Shown: positions 1-10,726 of the stretch, piece after piece
Position numbering within the stretch: position 1 is the first letter of the stretch
Layout of the letters: the number at the start of each line of letters is the position of its first letter
Assembly: GCA_023846275.1 (NCBI GenBank)
Contig: CM043875.1
Coordinates: 6,150,626-6,214,625 of the forward strand
DNA: 64,000 nucleotides
From: Vanilla planifolia
Taxonomy: Eukaryota > Streptophyta > Magnoliopsida > Asparagales > Orchidaceae
Direction: 5' to 3'
Notes under the pieces: generated by a model
The model's input: the letters and a program-made list of their open reading frames with translations, nothing else
Databases searched by the model: none
Told to the model about the DNA's origin: nothing
Made by a program: the position numbers and the translations under genes

Positions 1-19
1 GAAGAAGCTCCAGCTCCAA

Positions 20-424
20 ATGGACGCCATCACTAACTCGAAGGTGTACAAGAGCCTTCAGTCCTATTGGCGCCGGCGATCGTACCAGCGGCTGGAAGAC
101 GTTTCAACAACGAAGAAGGCCGCGGTGAGGCTGGGCGGCGGCAGGAAGGTGTGGAAAGCGGTGGTGGTGCGGTCGGTGAAGCTGAGGTTGAAGAAGCCAA
201 GGTTCCGGACACCGGGGAAAATCTTGTCGAGGCTGAGGAATGCTTACGTCGACGCTATGCTGCTGCTCGCAGGGGGAGGCGGAGGCATCGTAACGAAAAA
301 GGGCGGAAGTAGGCCGTTCTGGGACCGCCGTATTCCGAAGGACCGACGGGCCAGTCTAAAGGCGGGAGACTTCGAGAAGAGGATCGTACTTCATCTCTAT
401 AGCTCGGTTATTGCAACTCGGTAG
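20..424 (+). CDS. Small basic plant protein of unknown function (134 aa)
   Basis: Single-exon reading frame from ATG to TAG. The N-terminus (MDAITNSKVYKSLQSYWRRR) resembles a family of small, highly basic, uncharacterised plant proteins. That resemblance comes from memory and is not a search result. Residues 18-25 are Arg/Tyr-rich. A Lys/Arg-rich block follows (about residues 32-70, with RKVWKAVVV and KLRLKKPRFR). Then comes a short hydrophobic stretch (about 75-83, YVDAMLLLA), a glycine run and a basic tail. No signal peptide, catalytic motif or zinc ligand is visible. The frame stays open upstream to the window edge, so an earlier start is possible, but this Met fits the family best. Its GC content is much higher than the AT-rich DNA that follows. 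No neighbouring gene suggests a role. I am confident it is coding and do not know its function. Confidence 0.72.
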   Translation: MDAITNSKVYKSLQSYWRRRSYQRLEDVSTTKKAAVRLGGGRKVWKAVVVRSVKLRLKKPRFRTPGKILSRLRNAYVDAMLLLAGGGGGIVTKKGGSRPFWDRRIPKDRRASLKAGDFEKRIVLHLYSSVIATR

Positions 425-3400
425 CTTTGCTGGTTTTTTTTATTTTTTTTTTTTTTTATTTTTTTTTTTTTTGAGTGGTTGGCACACTTGTAATATCCAT
501 GTTGTTGCTGAATTTTAATTTAAATTTATGCTCATTTGCCACTTTTATAAATTCAAATATAGAGCCTAATTTTTTTATTTTTATAAAAAATATTTATCAT
601 ATATTTAAATATAAGATTATCTAATTATATTTGAATAACAATAAAAATAAAATTATAATAAAATAAGCATAAATATAATCATAATTTTAAATTTTCTAAT
701 ATTAAACATGTATTATTTATAATCTATGGATATTATAAAAATTATTAGGATCAATATAAGTAAGAAAGAGTTTAAAATTTTCTAGAAGATAATAGGTATT
801 ACTCTTATTTTCTTTTTTTTTTTTTTTTTTGAAAGATTAATGAATCTTGACTTTCTTTGAAACAATTTAATATGCTCATACAATTACAATATTAGTTTTA
901 TGTGAATGAATTTATTCTATTTTGTATAATTATATATTTTGTATTAATTTTGTCTATAAAGAACTATAGATATAGGCTAACATATGTAGAATCATATAAA
1001 CTTATGCTCTCTATTATTTTAATTTTAATATTATTATTATTATTATCAATTTTAGTTTTATTATGTTCATATCAATCATATTAGATTTAAATCTCAACAT
1101 ATTTATTTCCAGAATAATCAATAATTTAATTTATTTAAACAAATATTTAAATTAAGGGAAGTTTTTTCTTTGCCCACGTTTAGCATTCTTTGTGCTGTAA
1201 TTTGTATATGAAAAGTTTGTGTTTTTTTTTTGTTTTATGAAAAAAAAAAAAAAATGTCAAATAGAAAACTGCAGATAATTTTTAAAATAATTGAAATTTG
1301 TTATATATATTTACTAAAATAATAAAACTAAACTTGATTGAAATATTAATTTATGTTCAATCCTTCACCAAAACAAAACACAAGCATGTTTAACGGGCCT
1401 TACAAACTTGTGAAACATAATTTGCAATTTTATTATTTTCTTCAAATATAAATGACCAATTTATGCAATGGTTATCTTCACAAATAAACCCTAACTAATC
1501 ATATTTTGAAAACTATATAACCTCTTATATATCAAATATTTGATTTATAAATCCATGAACCTCAATTCTACTAAGATTTATTGAATAATAGCATGTAACA
1601 TTCAATCAAACCTTAACAAATTTCTTCTTATTTTTCTAAGCTCCATTTATCTAAGCAAAGTTATTCCACTCAAATTGGTTCAGTATGAAATTGGTGTGAG
1701 TAGAAACATCTTGCATGAATGTGGAGCAAGAATGAATGTGACATTGTCAAAGAAAAGCCTTTCAATGTCTCATGCTGCAAAATACAAATCAAATTATAGA
1801 TAACTTTTATTACTTCAAATAAAATGTCATCCTTTAATAAAGAAAAATCGTAATCTTTAATACACACACTAAAATGAATAAATAAGCACGTCAAATATTA
1901 ACTTCCAAAATATTTAAACGGTATCAATAAAATGTAAGTGTTAATGATGTGTGACAACCTAGGATATGAAATCAAGACTTTTTGAGTTTTTTTAGGATGT
2001 TACATAAATCCACTTAAAGAATTAGTATATTTAAAATTATAAAATTTTGTATCCATCATTATGCAAGAAGTGACATTAATCATTGCTATCACTTTAAAGA
2101 CTTTAATCACTTCTACACTATTAATTGACATGTTAATTATGGGACAAAAAATGAAAATGACCTGAATTAAAAAAGAATTTATCAAACAAATTTGAAAGTA
2201 AAAATTTATGATTTATTAGGCTTAATTTTTAAAAAGAAAATTCTAAGAAATAATTTTGAGAGGACTCTATTGTAAACAATAGATCATTATATTTAGAAAG
2301 TATTTTAATGAATTAAAGATTCTTATAACAAAAGTTCGTGTAAAGGCATTGTGAACATCAATTATAAATAGCTTATATACATTATAGTTTGCATTAAGTT
2401 GAGAAATTGTTAAGATAATCCAAAAAGAAATCAATAAACATTAATCAAATGGTTTCTCCATTATTTGAGAGAAACAATAGATACAAGACTAGGCTTAAAT
2501 AAAAATGAAATAATCTTATAAAGGTACATAGATGTCAACTTGAGAAGAGACATAAATGATTGAAAGAGCACTTTTGGGTTCATATTTATAATGGTGCTAT
2601 AGCAATAACCTAAACATCATGAGTACAAAAAGGGGTGGCACACTCGAGCACTTACGTTAGGATTTTAGAAGCTAATATAAAATTAATAGTTCAAAAATTC
2701 TCTAAAAGAAGTTAAAAGTGTGGTATACATATATCTTATTTAGTGGCAATCAAAATACCATCTTACAAAGAATATCTGATTTCATTTCAAGACAAAAGGC
2801 ATCACACTCAAGTATCATCATATTATAATTTGACAATCAATCCTTAATGAGGACAATCTATTGCAGACAAAAATCATTAATAAAGATAATCCAACAAACA
2901 TATTGTCAAAGCTAATTATTATAAACATATTGATACTATGATTCACCTAAATTGATTTATGTACAAAATCAAGGATAAGCATAGTATACTTAAGATTTGA
3001 AATACCAAAGAAAAATATTAACTTTTAAAGGACAACTTATCTAGAAGTGATTGGTTATTAAGATATAGAGTCCAGTGTACGGGACCTTGTTGGTACTAAA
3101 CCTAGAAGAAACATAAATGCCATACCAATTTAAGTACTACTTATTTCTTTGGGGCTCAAGAGTTTGATATATTTGAATAGAGGAGTTAAAAAAAAATATA
3201 TTTTTGATGTAGCTATAACGTTGATTCAAACAAAAAAAAATTATTAAAATATGACATCAAAGTAAAAATATCCAAATTCAAAAATAAAATATTATTTTTC
3301 CAAAAAAAACAAAAATTTAATACTTTGATTTTTAGATTTGAATTTGTTATACAAATTTGGAAAATATATTATTTAATATATGTTTTTTATATAATATAAT

Positions 3401-3526
3401 AAATTATTCATAATCTACATATAACAATCATGAAAATAATAAGAGACATAATGTAAGCAGTATTCTTCAAGAAATTTCATAGCCTTGTGAGGCAAAGCTT
3501 TTTACTTGATTGATTTATGTGATTAC
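425..3526. other. AT-rich intergenic spacer
   Basis: The segment begins with poly(T) tracts at about 434-471 just after the first gene and stays strongly AT-rich. The small open frames here (for example at 902-1084) have low-complexity Ile/Leu content and no recognisable domain. No gene, tRNA or retroelement motif could be supported. Confidence 0.5.
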
Positions 3527-3600
3527 TTTTTTTTTGAAACTATGATATAAAATTATATCAAAAGTGGCATTATCCATACAAGAAACCACAAGTAAGATCC

Positions 3601-3852
3601 TCAAGGGGGATCAATCATGAAATCAGACAGCATGAGTTTGAGTAGGGGGTTGGGGATGGATTCTCCAGGATCCCATACGAACTCACTGAAGCATGCAGCA
3701 CGAGCCACCCAGTTAGCAGGTGCATTCCCATCTCTGTGAATATGGGAAAACCAGACTGCCTCCAGACCCCTAGCATACTTAAGGGTCTCAGCAAAATAGC
3801 CATCCTCAGGGGGGTGGGATATCATCTCACGGACCACCTGGAGCGCCATCAT
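3601..3852 (-). pseudogene. RNase H-like C-terminal fragment of LINE copy A
   Basis: This open stretch of 83 codons carries the end of the L1 RNase H domain. It has the HRDGNAPANWVARAA block, which corresponds to the RDGNESADWAARAA block of the better-preserved copy at 9754-10293, and ends in the same DPP-stop. Upstream, the Asp-containing TDSM motif is preceded by a stop codon, so the domain is not a continuous frame. Function in a live element would be removal of RNA from the RNA-DNA hybrid; this copy is a relic. Confidence 0.75.
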
Positions 3853-4033
3853 CGAGTCAGTCTAAATTTTCCCGGCCCGGTGAAGGGGAAGGGAACCCCT
3901 TAGCAAGTTAAGAGCCACGGGCATAGCCTAGACCTCCATCATATCAGCGGCTTGGGAGAAAACCCTCTTGCCAACCACCAAGAGTGGCCTTCCCATGCAA
4001 TCTCTGACAACCATGCCAAGACCGGCAATGTAA

Positions 4034-4594
4034 TCACCTACCACAGCATCGCAATTTTCTTTTATCCATCCTGTTGGGGGGAAGCCAACAATGTGTTACA
4101 AGCAAGTCCGAAGAGTTGCAAGGATTCCCACTAGACAGGGATGAGTAGAAGAAATGTCGTCTGAATGTGGTATTCACCTCAATCTTGATCGTCCGTAGCA
4201 ACGAGCATGGCATAGGCATCGGGTTATTGTGCCTAATCACGTTCCTCCTTGCCCAAATGTAATACATGGTGGTGGCTAACATGGCAGCATGCCTCGCACC
4301 ATCACCACGGTGCACTATCGGCAAACCCACAAATCGGAAAAGCCGGTCAATGAATTGCAGCCCAGCACCAGAACCCATGGATCGACCCAGCACAGCCAAA
4401 GCCCCAAGAGCCAGGCAGTCAACCCATAGATACTGTGTATGCACGCAATCCCAGAACACGTGTTGCAAGGATTCCTTCGCCACGCAGCCCAATTGGCAAT
4501 TGCTGTTCTGGAGCATACTCCTGTAGGCCAGCAACGCCGCTGTAGAGAGGAAGTCACCGGCGACCTGACACAAGAACATGCGCACCCTTGGCAT
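4034..4594 (-). pseudogene. zf-RVT region of LINE copy A
   Basis: An open frame of 186 codons begins with a zinc-binding reverse-transcriptase region: FLCQVAGDFLSTAALL, then a Cys pair (CQLGC), then H and WDC spaced as in the plant L1 zf-RVT domain. A linker with ATTMYYIWARRNVIRHNN follows, matching ATTMYYIWELHNAKKHND in copy B. The last part of the frame has drifted out of the RNase H frame. It is part of the decayed LINE and not a host gene. Confidence 0.75.
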
Positions 4595-6108
4595 TGCTTT
4601 AATCTTCTAAATGCTCCTCATCTCATCAGCGTGACACCGGCCACCCCGCCTAACGGTAGCCTCAGCACCGCAAACCATGTGCGTGTAAATTCTCCCGCTA
4701 TCGACCCTTACCGTCTCGGTTTGCAGTTAGAGGAGCACGACTTGGGCAGACGTCCGTTCTCTCTGAAGGTGCAGAATTCTGTCAGTAAGCTCCTTGCCTG
4801 CCCAAGCATGGATGAAATCCATGTCCCAGTCCCCAGGAGCAGTGATACAATCAGCGACACTCGCCGGCCAATAGATGTGAATGTTGACGAAGGTCGGCCA
4901 GCAGCAGAGTGGAAGGACCCCCAGCCAATTGTCCTCAGTGAAACGCACCGTCCGCCCATTGCTGATGCGCTAGACGAAGATCGACATTGCCACAGGCATT
5001 GCCGCCAAAACCATTATGCACACAGATGAAGCCTTCCGGGGAGCTTTCATCAGAGGGTTACTCCACGTGTATTTCTGCCTCATAATTTCAACCCAAAGGC
5101 TAGCCTTGCGACTGAGAATGGGCTTGCAGTTGCTCATTTGTAGCACAATTTGCCAAACGCGGAAGTCTGGGAGTCCAAGCCAACCAGCGGCCTTCAACAA
5201 GGTGATACAGTCCCATGACGCGTAATGCATCGTGTGCGCGCAGCTTGTCTCGCTCCAAAGGAACCTTCTAACTCTCATCTCCATGTCATCAAGGACACCA
5301 GCAGGCACTGCACAATGCCTCAAAACGTTGTTGGGGATGGCAGTGAGAACAGAGGAGGCCAAGCCGGCTCTACCCTCAAGCGACCGCAAACGGATATGCC
5401 AGTTGACCACCGCGGCGTCAATCCTTTGGACAAGAAAGTTAAGGTTAGCCTTGTTTGGGCGCCTTGCAGCAATGGACACCAAGGTACGTGAGGGTCCGGC
5501 CTTGCTCCATGCGGAGTTTCCTCAAGACTAGCTTGGCTTTCTTCTTGCTGAACTTTGTGCTGAAATAATCTTGGATTTCATAAGGTTGACACGCAACACA
5601 GCAGCCTCACCTAATTCCCGCACGATACTATGAACAGCCTGCAGCCTCACTCATGGCGGGAGCAAACAGCAGCATGGTCCATGAATAAAAGGTGTGAAAT
5701 CCGCAACACGTGTAGCCTAGGCCTGAAACAAAGCAGCTGCTTCGTCTCATAGTCCCTCACCAATCTCGAAAGGTATTTAGTAGCCATGATGTATAGGTAG
5801 GGCGAAAACGGACATCCCCGCCGGAGTCCTCGAAGCTAGTCCACCCAAGGGAGGCGAGAGCCATTGAGAAGGACACCAAATCTCGAACAGGTTATGCACG
5901 TAGTGATCCATTCACACCAGACGAGGGGAAATCTCATGACCTTCATCATCTTGAGCAGGAAGTCCTAGCGCACGCTGTCATAGGCCTGCTCCATATCGAT
6001 CTTCACAGCCATGAGGCCCGAAGCGGTGGTGCAGGTGTGCATCTTCGAGGCCATCTCCAGTGCAATATAGATGTTATCAGATATGCTCCGCCCGAGGATG
6101 AAAGTAGC

Positions 6109-6113
6109 TTGCT
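6109..6113. repeat. Target-site duplication TTGCT, left copy
   Basis: TTGCT lies immediately before the TGTCAAG end of the inserted LTR and is repeated exactly at 8341-8345 after its other end. Joining the flanks restores LINE reverse-transcriptase sequence, which supports an integrase-made 5-bp duplication. Confidence 0.92.
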
Positions 6114-6660
6114 TGTCAAGCCCCCACCTAACCAAGTACCATTATATAACAATATTATCATAAATTTGCTTAGCTGTTACATCAAGTGAGGACAAATAAC
6201 CCAAAAATCAAAGGTGGGGACCTGATGGTAAGACAAACACACACTCCAAAATTCGCAATATATATAAACACGAGCATGTTTTTATAATAATCATACCAAA
6301 ACTTCTTTTTGTTTTACACATCTCGTGAAAGGGGTTCTTTTGTAGCAGTACCATTCCCATCTCTCCGTGTAGCGATTTCATGACCTGTGATGTAAGCACT
6401 AAATGAGATTTTATAAATCTCAGTAGATAAATTCACATAATTAACCAAAGAAATAAAAGGCATAACAAATACCATTAACAGTAAAGATGAATGTCATACA
6501 TACATATAAGGTAATGCCAAATGGAAACCATAAAGAATGTCAATTCCTTATATAGTGTGTTGTTATCGGGCCCAATTCCCTTTGACGCATTATCCTCTGG
6601 ATCCAATCATCATCAATAAATGACCTCCAGCCGGCATCCAACCAATCACATAATATTAGA

Positions 6661-6905
6661 CAGATATCTGATCCGAAGATCGATACCCTGCAACACATGC
6701 TGAGCCTAATGCCACCAGGCAGGTATGGTACCATACCCTGCAACACATGCTGAGCCTGGTGTAAATCATCATGGAGTCATAGCACATAATACCAGGCAAA
6801 TATCTGATCCGAAGATCGATACCCTGCGACACACGCTAAGCCTGATATAAACACTAGGTAAATATCTGATCCGAAGATCGATACCCTGCAACACATGCTG
6901 AGCCT
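6661..6905 (-). repeat. Subrepeats inside the solo LTR (3 full units, 1 partial)
   Basis: A unit of about 60 bp containing ATCTGATCCGAAGATCGATA followed by CCCTGCAACACATGCTGAGCCT occurs at about 6665, 6796 and 6858. A partial unit near 6735 keeps only the second half. The related LTR at 28337-30394 has one fewer full unit (29685-29880). The palindromic core suggests a secondary structure or a protein-binding repeat in the LTR, but its role is unknown. Confidence 0.82.
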
Positions 6906-7504
6906 AGTGGTGAGGATAATGTTCTCTGGGAATCCCATTGTTTTATTTGTCATTTTCCAAACATCAATCCATGTCATATCAAAAGTCCTTTCATGCCATA
7001 TTGTTTCATCTCTTTCTTTAGCATATTGTATCACATTCTTTCTTTCCATGTTATTTTTTCTTTTTCTAATTATCATACCAATGCATAAGTAACAACAAAA
7101 ACATCAGGTTTTCCTTTACCATATGCAACAATTTAAAACACCATGTGATAGTAATAATACCATGTAAAACATACAATACTGTGCTATATCACAGGGTTAG
7201 GAAATTATCTACCTGAATTTGCTGTACCAACCGTCTTACTCACTTCTGATTTTTCTTGATGTCCTACAAGCCCGTAAAATACAAAAATAATTAATTTAAA
7301 TATGCTTATTAGTCAAAAATTGCTTTCTAAAAGCTTTCCCAAACACACCCCAAAATAAATCCCAAAAGGCGCTGGACCGGCCACGGTCTATGCTGGACCG
7401 CCCGCGCCCGTCGCTGAACCGCCCGCGCAGAAAACTTTCTAAAAGCTTTTCCAAACAGCTTTCCAAAACTGCATTTTCTAAATTCCCAAATTCCTTACGC
7501 CGTC

Positions 7505-7609
7505 GCTGGACCGCACGCTCGGCTCGCTGGACCGCGCGCTCTCGGTGCTGGTCCGGGCGTGCTCGGCGCGCTGGACCGCGTGCTCGACATGCTGGACCGC
7601 GCGCGCTCC
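7505..7609. repeat. GC-rich minisatellite, about 21-bp unit x5
   Basis: Units beginning GCTGGACCGCGCGCTCG start near 7505, 7526, 7548, 7570 and 7590. The period of about 21 bp is a multiple of three, so it creates long spurious Arg/Ala/Trp-rich open frames on both strands. Only a short equivalent GC-rich stretch exists in the sister LTR (about 29155-29200). Confidence 0.75.
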
Positions 7610-8340
7610 GCATCCGGTTCAGCAGCGTAACCCGGTCCAAAGCCTGGACCGGTTCACGCCGCCCTCTCTCTCTCTCTCTCGCGTTCGGCGAAACCGAAAC
7701 CTTTCGCCGGCGAAATTCGAGACCTCCGGCGTCTCCCGCAGGCCAAATCAACCCCTCTCGATCTCCGTCGCTCACCAAAAAACCCTTACACAATGACGAC
7801 AAAGAAATTCGCGTTTTCCTTACCTTACGGAACCCTCGCAGACCTTCACCGTCAAGTGTCGAAATTCCTCGAAGAGGACGGTGGCTGCTGTCGGAATCTC
7901 GTCCTTAAGGAAACTCTCGCCGCAGTCACATTTGTTGCAGAACCTCACACTCCGGAATCTCTCCTTGCAGCCGCATGCAGTCGAAGTTTTCGCAAACGTA
8001 ATTTCACCCGATTAACATTTATAAACGCTGCAGATATGTGTCAAACTCTCTCGAAGCAACGGCCAAGTGGCTCGTAAAACAGCTCTTTTGCATAAAACCC
8101 CCTATAAATGCACTATTTGCAAATCTATCCTCCGCCAAAATCGAATTTGAACTGAGCCGACATTTAAAAATTACAACTCTATCCTCAACGTTACAAATTT
8201 ATCCCAAATCTTCAAAAATTCATAATTTATTCATTAGAGCTCCGAAAATTACAAATTAAACATCGTTGGATTAGTCTCACAGAGCTCTTTCGTTTAACCA
8301 AATAAAATAAAATAACATACGAAATACTGAGGATGTTACA

Positions 8341-8345
8341 TTGCT
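8341..8345. repeat. Target-site duplication TTGCT, right copy
   Basis: Exact match to 6109-6113 on the other side of the solo LTR. On the minus strand the LINE sequence runs into this pentamer and resumes after the LTR in the same RT domain. Confidence 0.92.
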
Positions 8346-9712
8346 AGCGCGAGATGAGGCTTGACATCAGCGGTTTCAGCCTCCCGACCAGAATGCGCAC
8401 CACCACCTTGTAGATGGTGTTGTAGAGGCTGATTGGCCGGAAGTGCTCTGGCCTACACGCCCCATGTTTCTTCAGGATAAAGACAATGAGCGTGTCCTTC
8501 TAGTCCTCCGGCAGCCTCCGTTCCTCAAAGAAGGCCTGCACCGCATTAAGGACGTCGCTGCGCGTGATGGCCCAATAGCTGTGCAGGAACTCCACCGTGA
8601 TCCCGTCGATGCCCGGGGCTCTGTTCCTTCTGATTCCTCGCATGGCCATGATAATTTCACTTTCAGTGACCCCTGCAACAAAGTTTGGATGCCACATCGC
8701 TGCCAACGATGCTATATAGCGTATATATCTTCAGCAAGGCCACCCGGTCCCCACATCGCCATTTTCCTTCAAAGTAAGCCAAAAGAACATGCCTAATGCT
8801 GTTGGGAGAATCCGCCACCTTGTCCTCTTCATCCCTAGCTGAGTAATCCGATTTGTCCGAGCACGAGCCATGGCAGCATAATGGAAGAACCTAGTGTGCA
8901 CAACCATGATGGAAGGTCGTGACCATTTGTCCAAGCTGCATATGTTCCTCCTCTGTTAGTCCCTCCCGAGACTCCTTTGACTGAAGTTCATCTATACCTC
9001 TCTCCAGCTCCATATTCCTGTTAACAATGTTCCCCACCTCCTCCCAGCTCCATCTCCGCAGCTCCATCAGCAAATGCTTGAATTTGGTCATAATTGCCTC
9101 CATGCAATTTCCCCCCGCCCGTCTTTGCCATGCACGGTTCACCACCAGGAACGATTGTGGAAAATCTAACCACACGCTTTCGAATTGCGGCCTGCCAATG
9201 TTCGGCCAAGGATTCCTGCATCCCAAGTCAACCAGCAACGGGCAATGATCTGACCCGAGCCGACAAAGGTGGTGCACAGAGCATTCGGGGAAGGCCAACA
9301 TCCCTGCAGAGTTTATGATGACACGGTCTAATCGCTCCAAGATGCACGTGCCGCCCTGCTTCCCATTACACCAGGTAAAACGATTGCCGGTGAAGCCCAT
9401 GTCTACAAGCTGAAGCTCCTGCATAAAGTTAGCAATCTCTTGTTGACCCCTGCCATAGATGAATCTCCGCTCGCCCCGTTTCTCCTCCTGTGCCATTACA
9501 AGGTTGAGGTCCCCAGCGACAATGAGAGGATCATCCCCACTGGACGAGTGCCTGATGGCGTCCCAGACCTCTCGGCGCTTATGGTGGTCTTTAGGACCAT
9601 AGACAATGAAGCAATTGATCATACAATCAGCACGATGTCTCACCATGCACGCCAAAACATGCGTTGAGACCTCCATGATCGTAATATCAACCCAATTTTT
9701 CCTGAAAAGTAA
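8346..9712 (-). mobile_element. L1-type LINE copy A, 5' part (endonuclease and start of RT)
   Basis: This is the upstream part of the LINE split by the solo LTR. An AP-type endonuclease frame at 8891-9712 is followed by the RT start (about 8690 down to 8346: IMAMRGIRRNRAPGIDGIT, then FRPISLYNTIYKVVVRIL), with stops at two places. The gag-like ORF1 and promoter expected upstream are absent: the element stops at about 9712, where copy B's 3' end begins. It is therefore 5' truncated. Confidence 0.86.
8891..9676 (-). pseudogene. LINE endonuclease domain (exonuclease/endonuclease/phosphatase fold)
   Basis: An open frame of 261 codons carries the landmarks of the L1 endonuclease in order: CFIVYGPKDHHKRREVWDAI, then VAGDLNLVMAQEEK (the GDxN motif), then MGFTGNRFTWCNGK, ILERLDRVI and LGSDHCPLLVDLG (the SDHxP motif). 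This enzyme nicks target DNA to prime reverse transcription. The frame extends upstream in register with KNWVDITIMEVSTHVLA, so the Met used here is internal. The domain is still open, but it sits in an element with no ORF1 and a broken RT, so it is a relic. Confidence 0.85.
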
Positions 9713-9753
9713 CCTTCATTCATTCGAAGGGGCACCGTTACATGCAGCGTCCT

Positions 9754-10293
9754 CTATGGAGGATCAAACAGGAAATCCAGAAGCAGTAACTTAAGTAAGG
9801 GCTCAGGAAGAGGCATACCCCATCCCCAAGCGAAGTCGGACCGGCAAGCAGCGCGCGCCGCCCAGTCTGCCGACTCGTTGCCGTCCCGCTTAATGTATAT
9901 AATGACAAGAGCGTCAAGGTCCCGAGCATGGAGAATTGCTTTGGCAAACACACCCCCCGTGGGCACCTGGGCGAGAATTGTATGCACTTCCAGCATGGCC
10001 AGCGTCGAGTCAGTTTGGAGCTCGATGGCCCGAGTCTTCGGAAGCGCAGTCCTAGCCAATTCAAGGGCCTCCAGCATAGCATAAGCTTCCATGGCTGCAC
10101 TCGCTTGAGAGAACACTTTCTTTTCGATCACCAGCAGGGGCTTCCCCGTGTGATCCCTAGCCACCAGACCGTGGCCCGCCAAATGATCACCAACGGTCGC
10201 ATCACAGTTTAATTTAACCCATCCAGTGGGAGGGGGAACCCAGTTTTGGGCTACGTTCAGTTTAGGTGAACTGAGCAGGTTCCCGCAGGACAT
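9754..10293 (-). pseudogene. RNase H domain of LINE copy B (intact frame)
   Basis: A 179-codon frame holds the complete plant-L1 RNase H domain. The expected acidic residues can be placed: Asp in VKLNCDATVGDHLAG, Glu in AMEAYAMLEALELA, Asp in IELQTDSTLAMLEV and Asp in IKRDGNESADWAARAA. It ends LLLLDFLFDPP-stop. The frame is cut off from the zf-RVT region upstream by frame changes, so it cannot be made as part of a full ORF2 protein. It is the best-preserved coding piece of either LINE. Confidence 0.82.
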
Positions 10294-10447
10294 GGATGGG
10301 CGGGTTCTATGAAGCAGAGCTATCTCAATCTACAGCTTCCGCAGAGTGAGACTATAATTTGGCCTTTCATCGTTGTGCTTCTTCGCATTGTGCAGCTCCC
10401 AAATGTAATACATCGTCGTGGCTAAGGTTGCAGCATGCACCACACTA

Positions 10448-10726
10448 TTAGCTCCGCACAGGCGCCGCCACGAATTCAAGGAATCGCTGCAAAAAAGATA
10501 ACCCAGTGCCCTCACCATGGCGAAGACCAAGAGCAGAGACGGCCCCATGAAGTTGTTGGCTGCTCCAAAATACTTGTGCACGCTGGCATTCCCATATAAA
10601 ATGCTCCGGCGTCTCGTCAGCATTGCAACCCCAAACGCAGCTGCTGCACTCAGCAAGTCTCTTGCAGGCCAGCCAAGCCGCTGTAGGGAGATGATCACCT
10701 ACCAAACGCCAAAGGAAGAATCTCAC
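10448..10726 (-). pseudogene. zf-RVT domain of LINE copy B
   Basis: A 92-codon frame with FLWRLVGDHLPTAAWLACKR, then Cys-containing CVWGCNADETPEHFIWEC, matching the zinc-binding region that follows RT in plant L1 elements. It corresponds to 4360-4594 of copy A. A frame change separates it from RNase H. Confidence 0.75.

Larger units (their letters stand above)
3527..6113 (-). mobile_element. L1-type LINE copy A, 3' part (RT, zf-RVT, RNase H), decayed
   Basis: On the minus strand this reads as the 3' half of a plant L1 retrotransposon. It continues the segment at 8346-9712, from which it is separated by an inserted LTR. The RT part has GRSISDNIYIALEMA, then KIDMEQAYDSVRWDF and RRGCPFSPYLY, about 6100 down to 5640. 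The zf-RVT-like region follows at about 4594-4360 (FLCQVAGDFLSTAALLAYRS, then CQLGCVAKESLQHVFWDC). An RNase H-like end lies at about 4060-3604, ending in DPP and stop. Frames change repeatedly and in-frame stops interrupt RT and RNase H. The usual FADD at the RT active site reads FMDH (about 5670), so the enzyme is dead. A 9-T run at 3527-3535 is the poly(A) tail of the minus-strand element. Confidence 0.88.
6114..8340 (-). mobile_element. Solo LTR (2.2 kb) inserted into LINE copy A
   Basis: Read on the minus strand the segment starts TGTAACATCC and ends GGGGGCTTGACA, so it has TG...CA ends, and it has perfect 5-bp flanking duplications (TTGCT). A second copy of the same family lies at 28337-30394 on the plus strand. 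No gag, pol, primer-binding site or polypurine tract is found inside, so this is most simply a solo LTR left by recombination between the two LTRs of a retrotransposon. Length and the TGTAACATCC start suit a Ty3/gypsy chromovirus (Tekay/Del-like); that family assignment is inference. Internally it holds a GC-rich minisatellite (7505-7609), a CT run (about 7664-7679) and four subrepeats (6661-6905). Open frames inside it are repeat-driven and are not annotated as genes. Confidence 0.9.

Noticed and set aside
902-1084. 60-codon open frame rich in Ile and Leu
   Set aside because: Low-complexity AT-rich DNA with no start context, homologue or neighbour that supports a gene.
4439-5531. Plus-strand open frames opposite the LINE
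   Set aside because: They are shadows of the minus-strand RT and zf-RVT coding sequence, with no known domain.
7296-7908. Long open frames on both strands (168-172 codons)
   Set aside because: They lie wholly inside the solo LTR, are driven by the 21-bp GC-rich repeat and the CT run, and overlap each other on opposite strands. No domain is visible.
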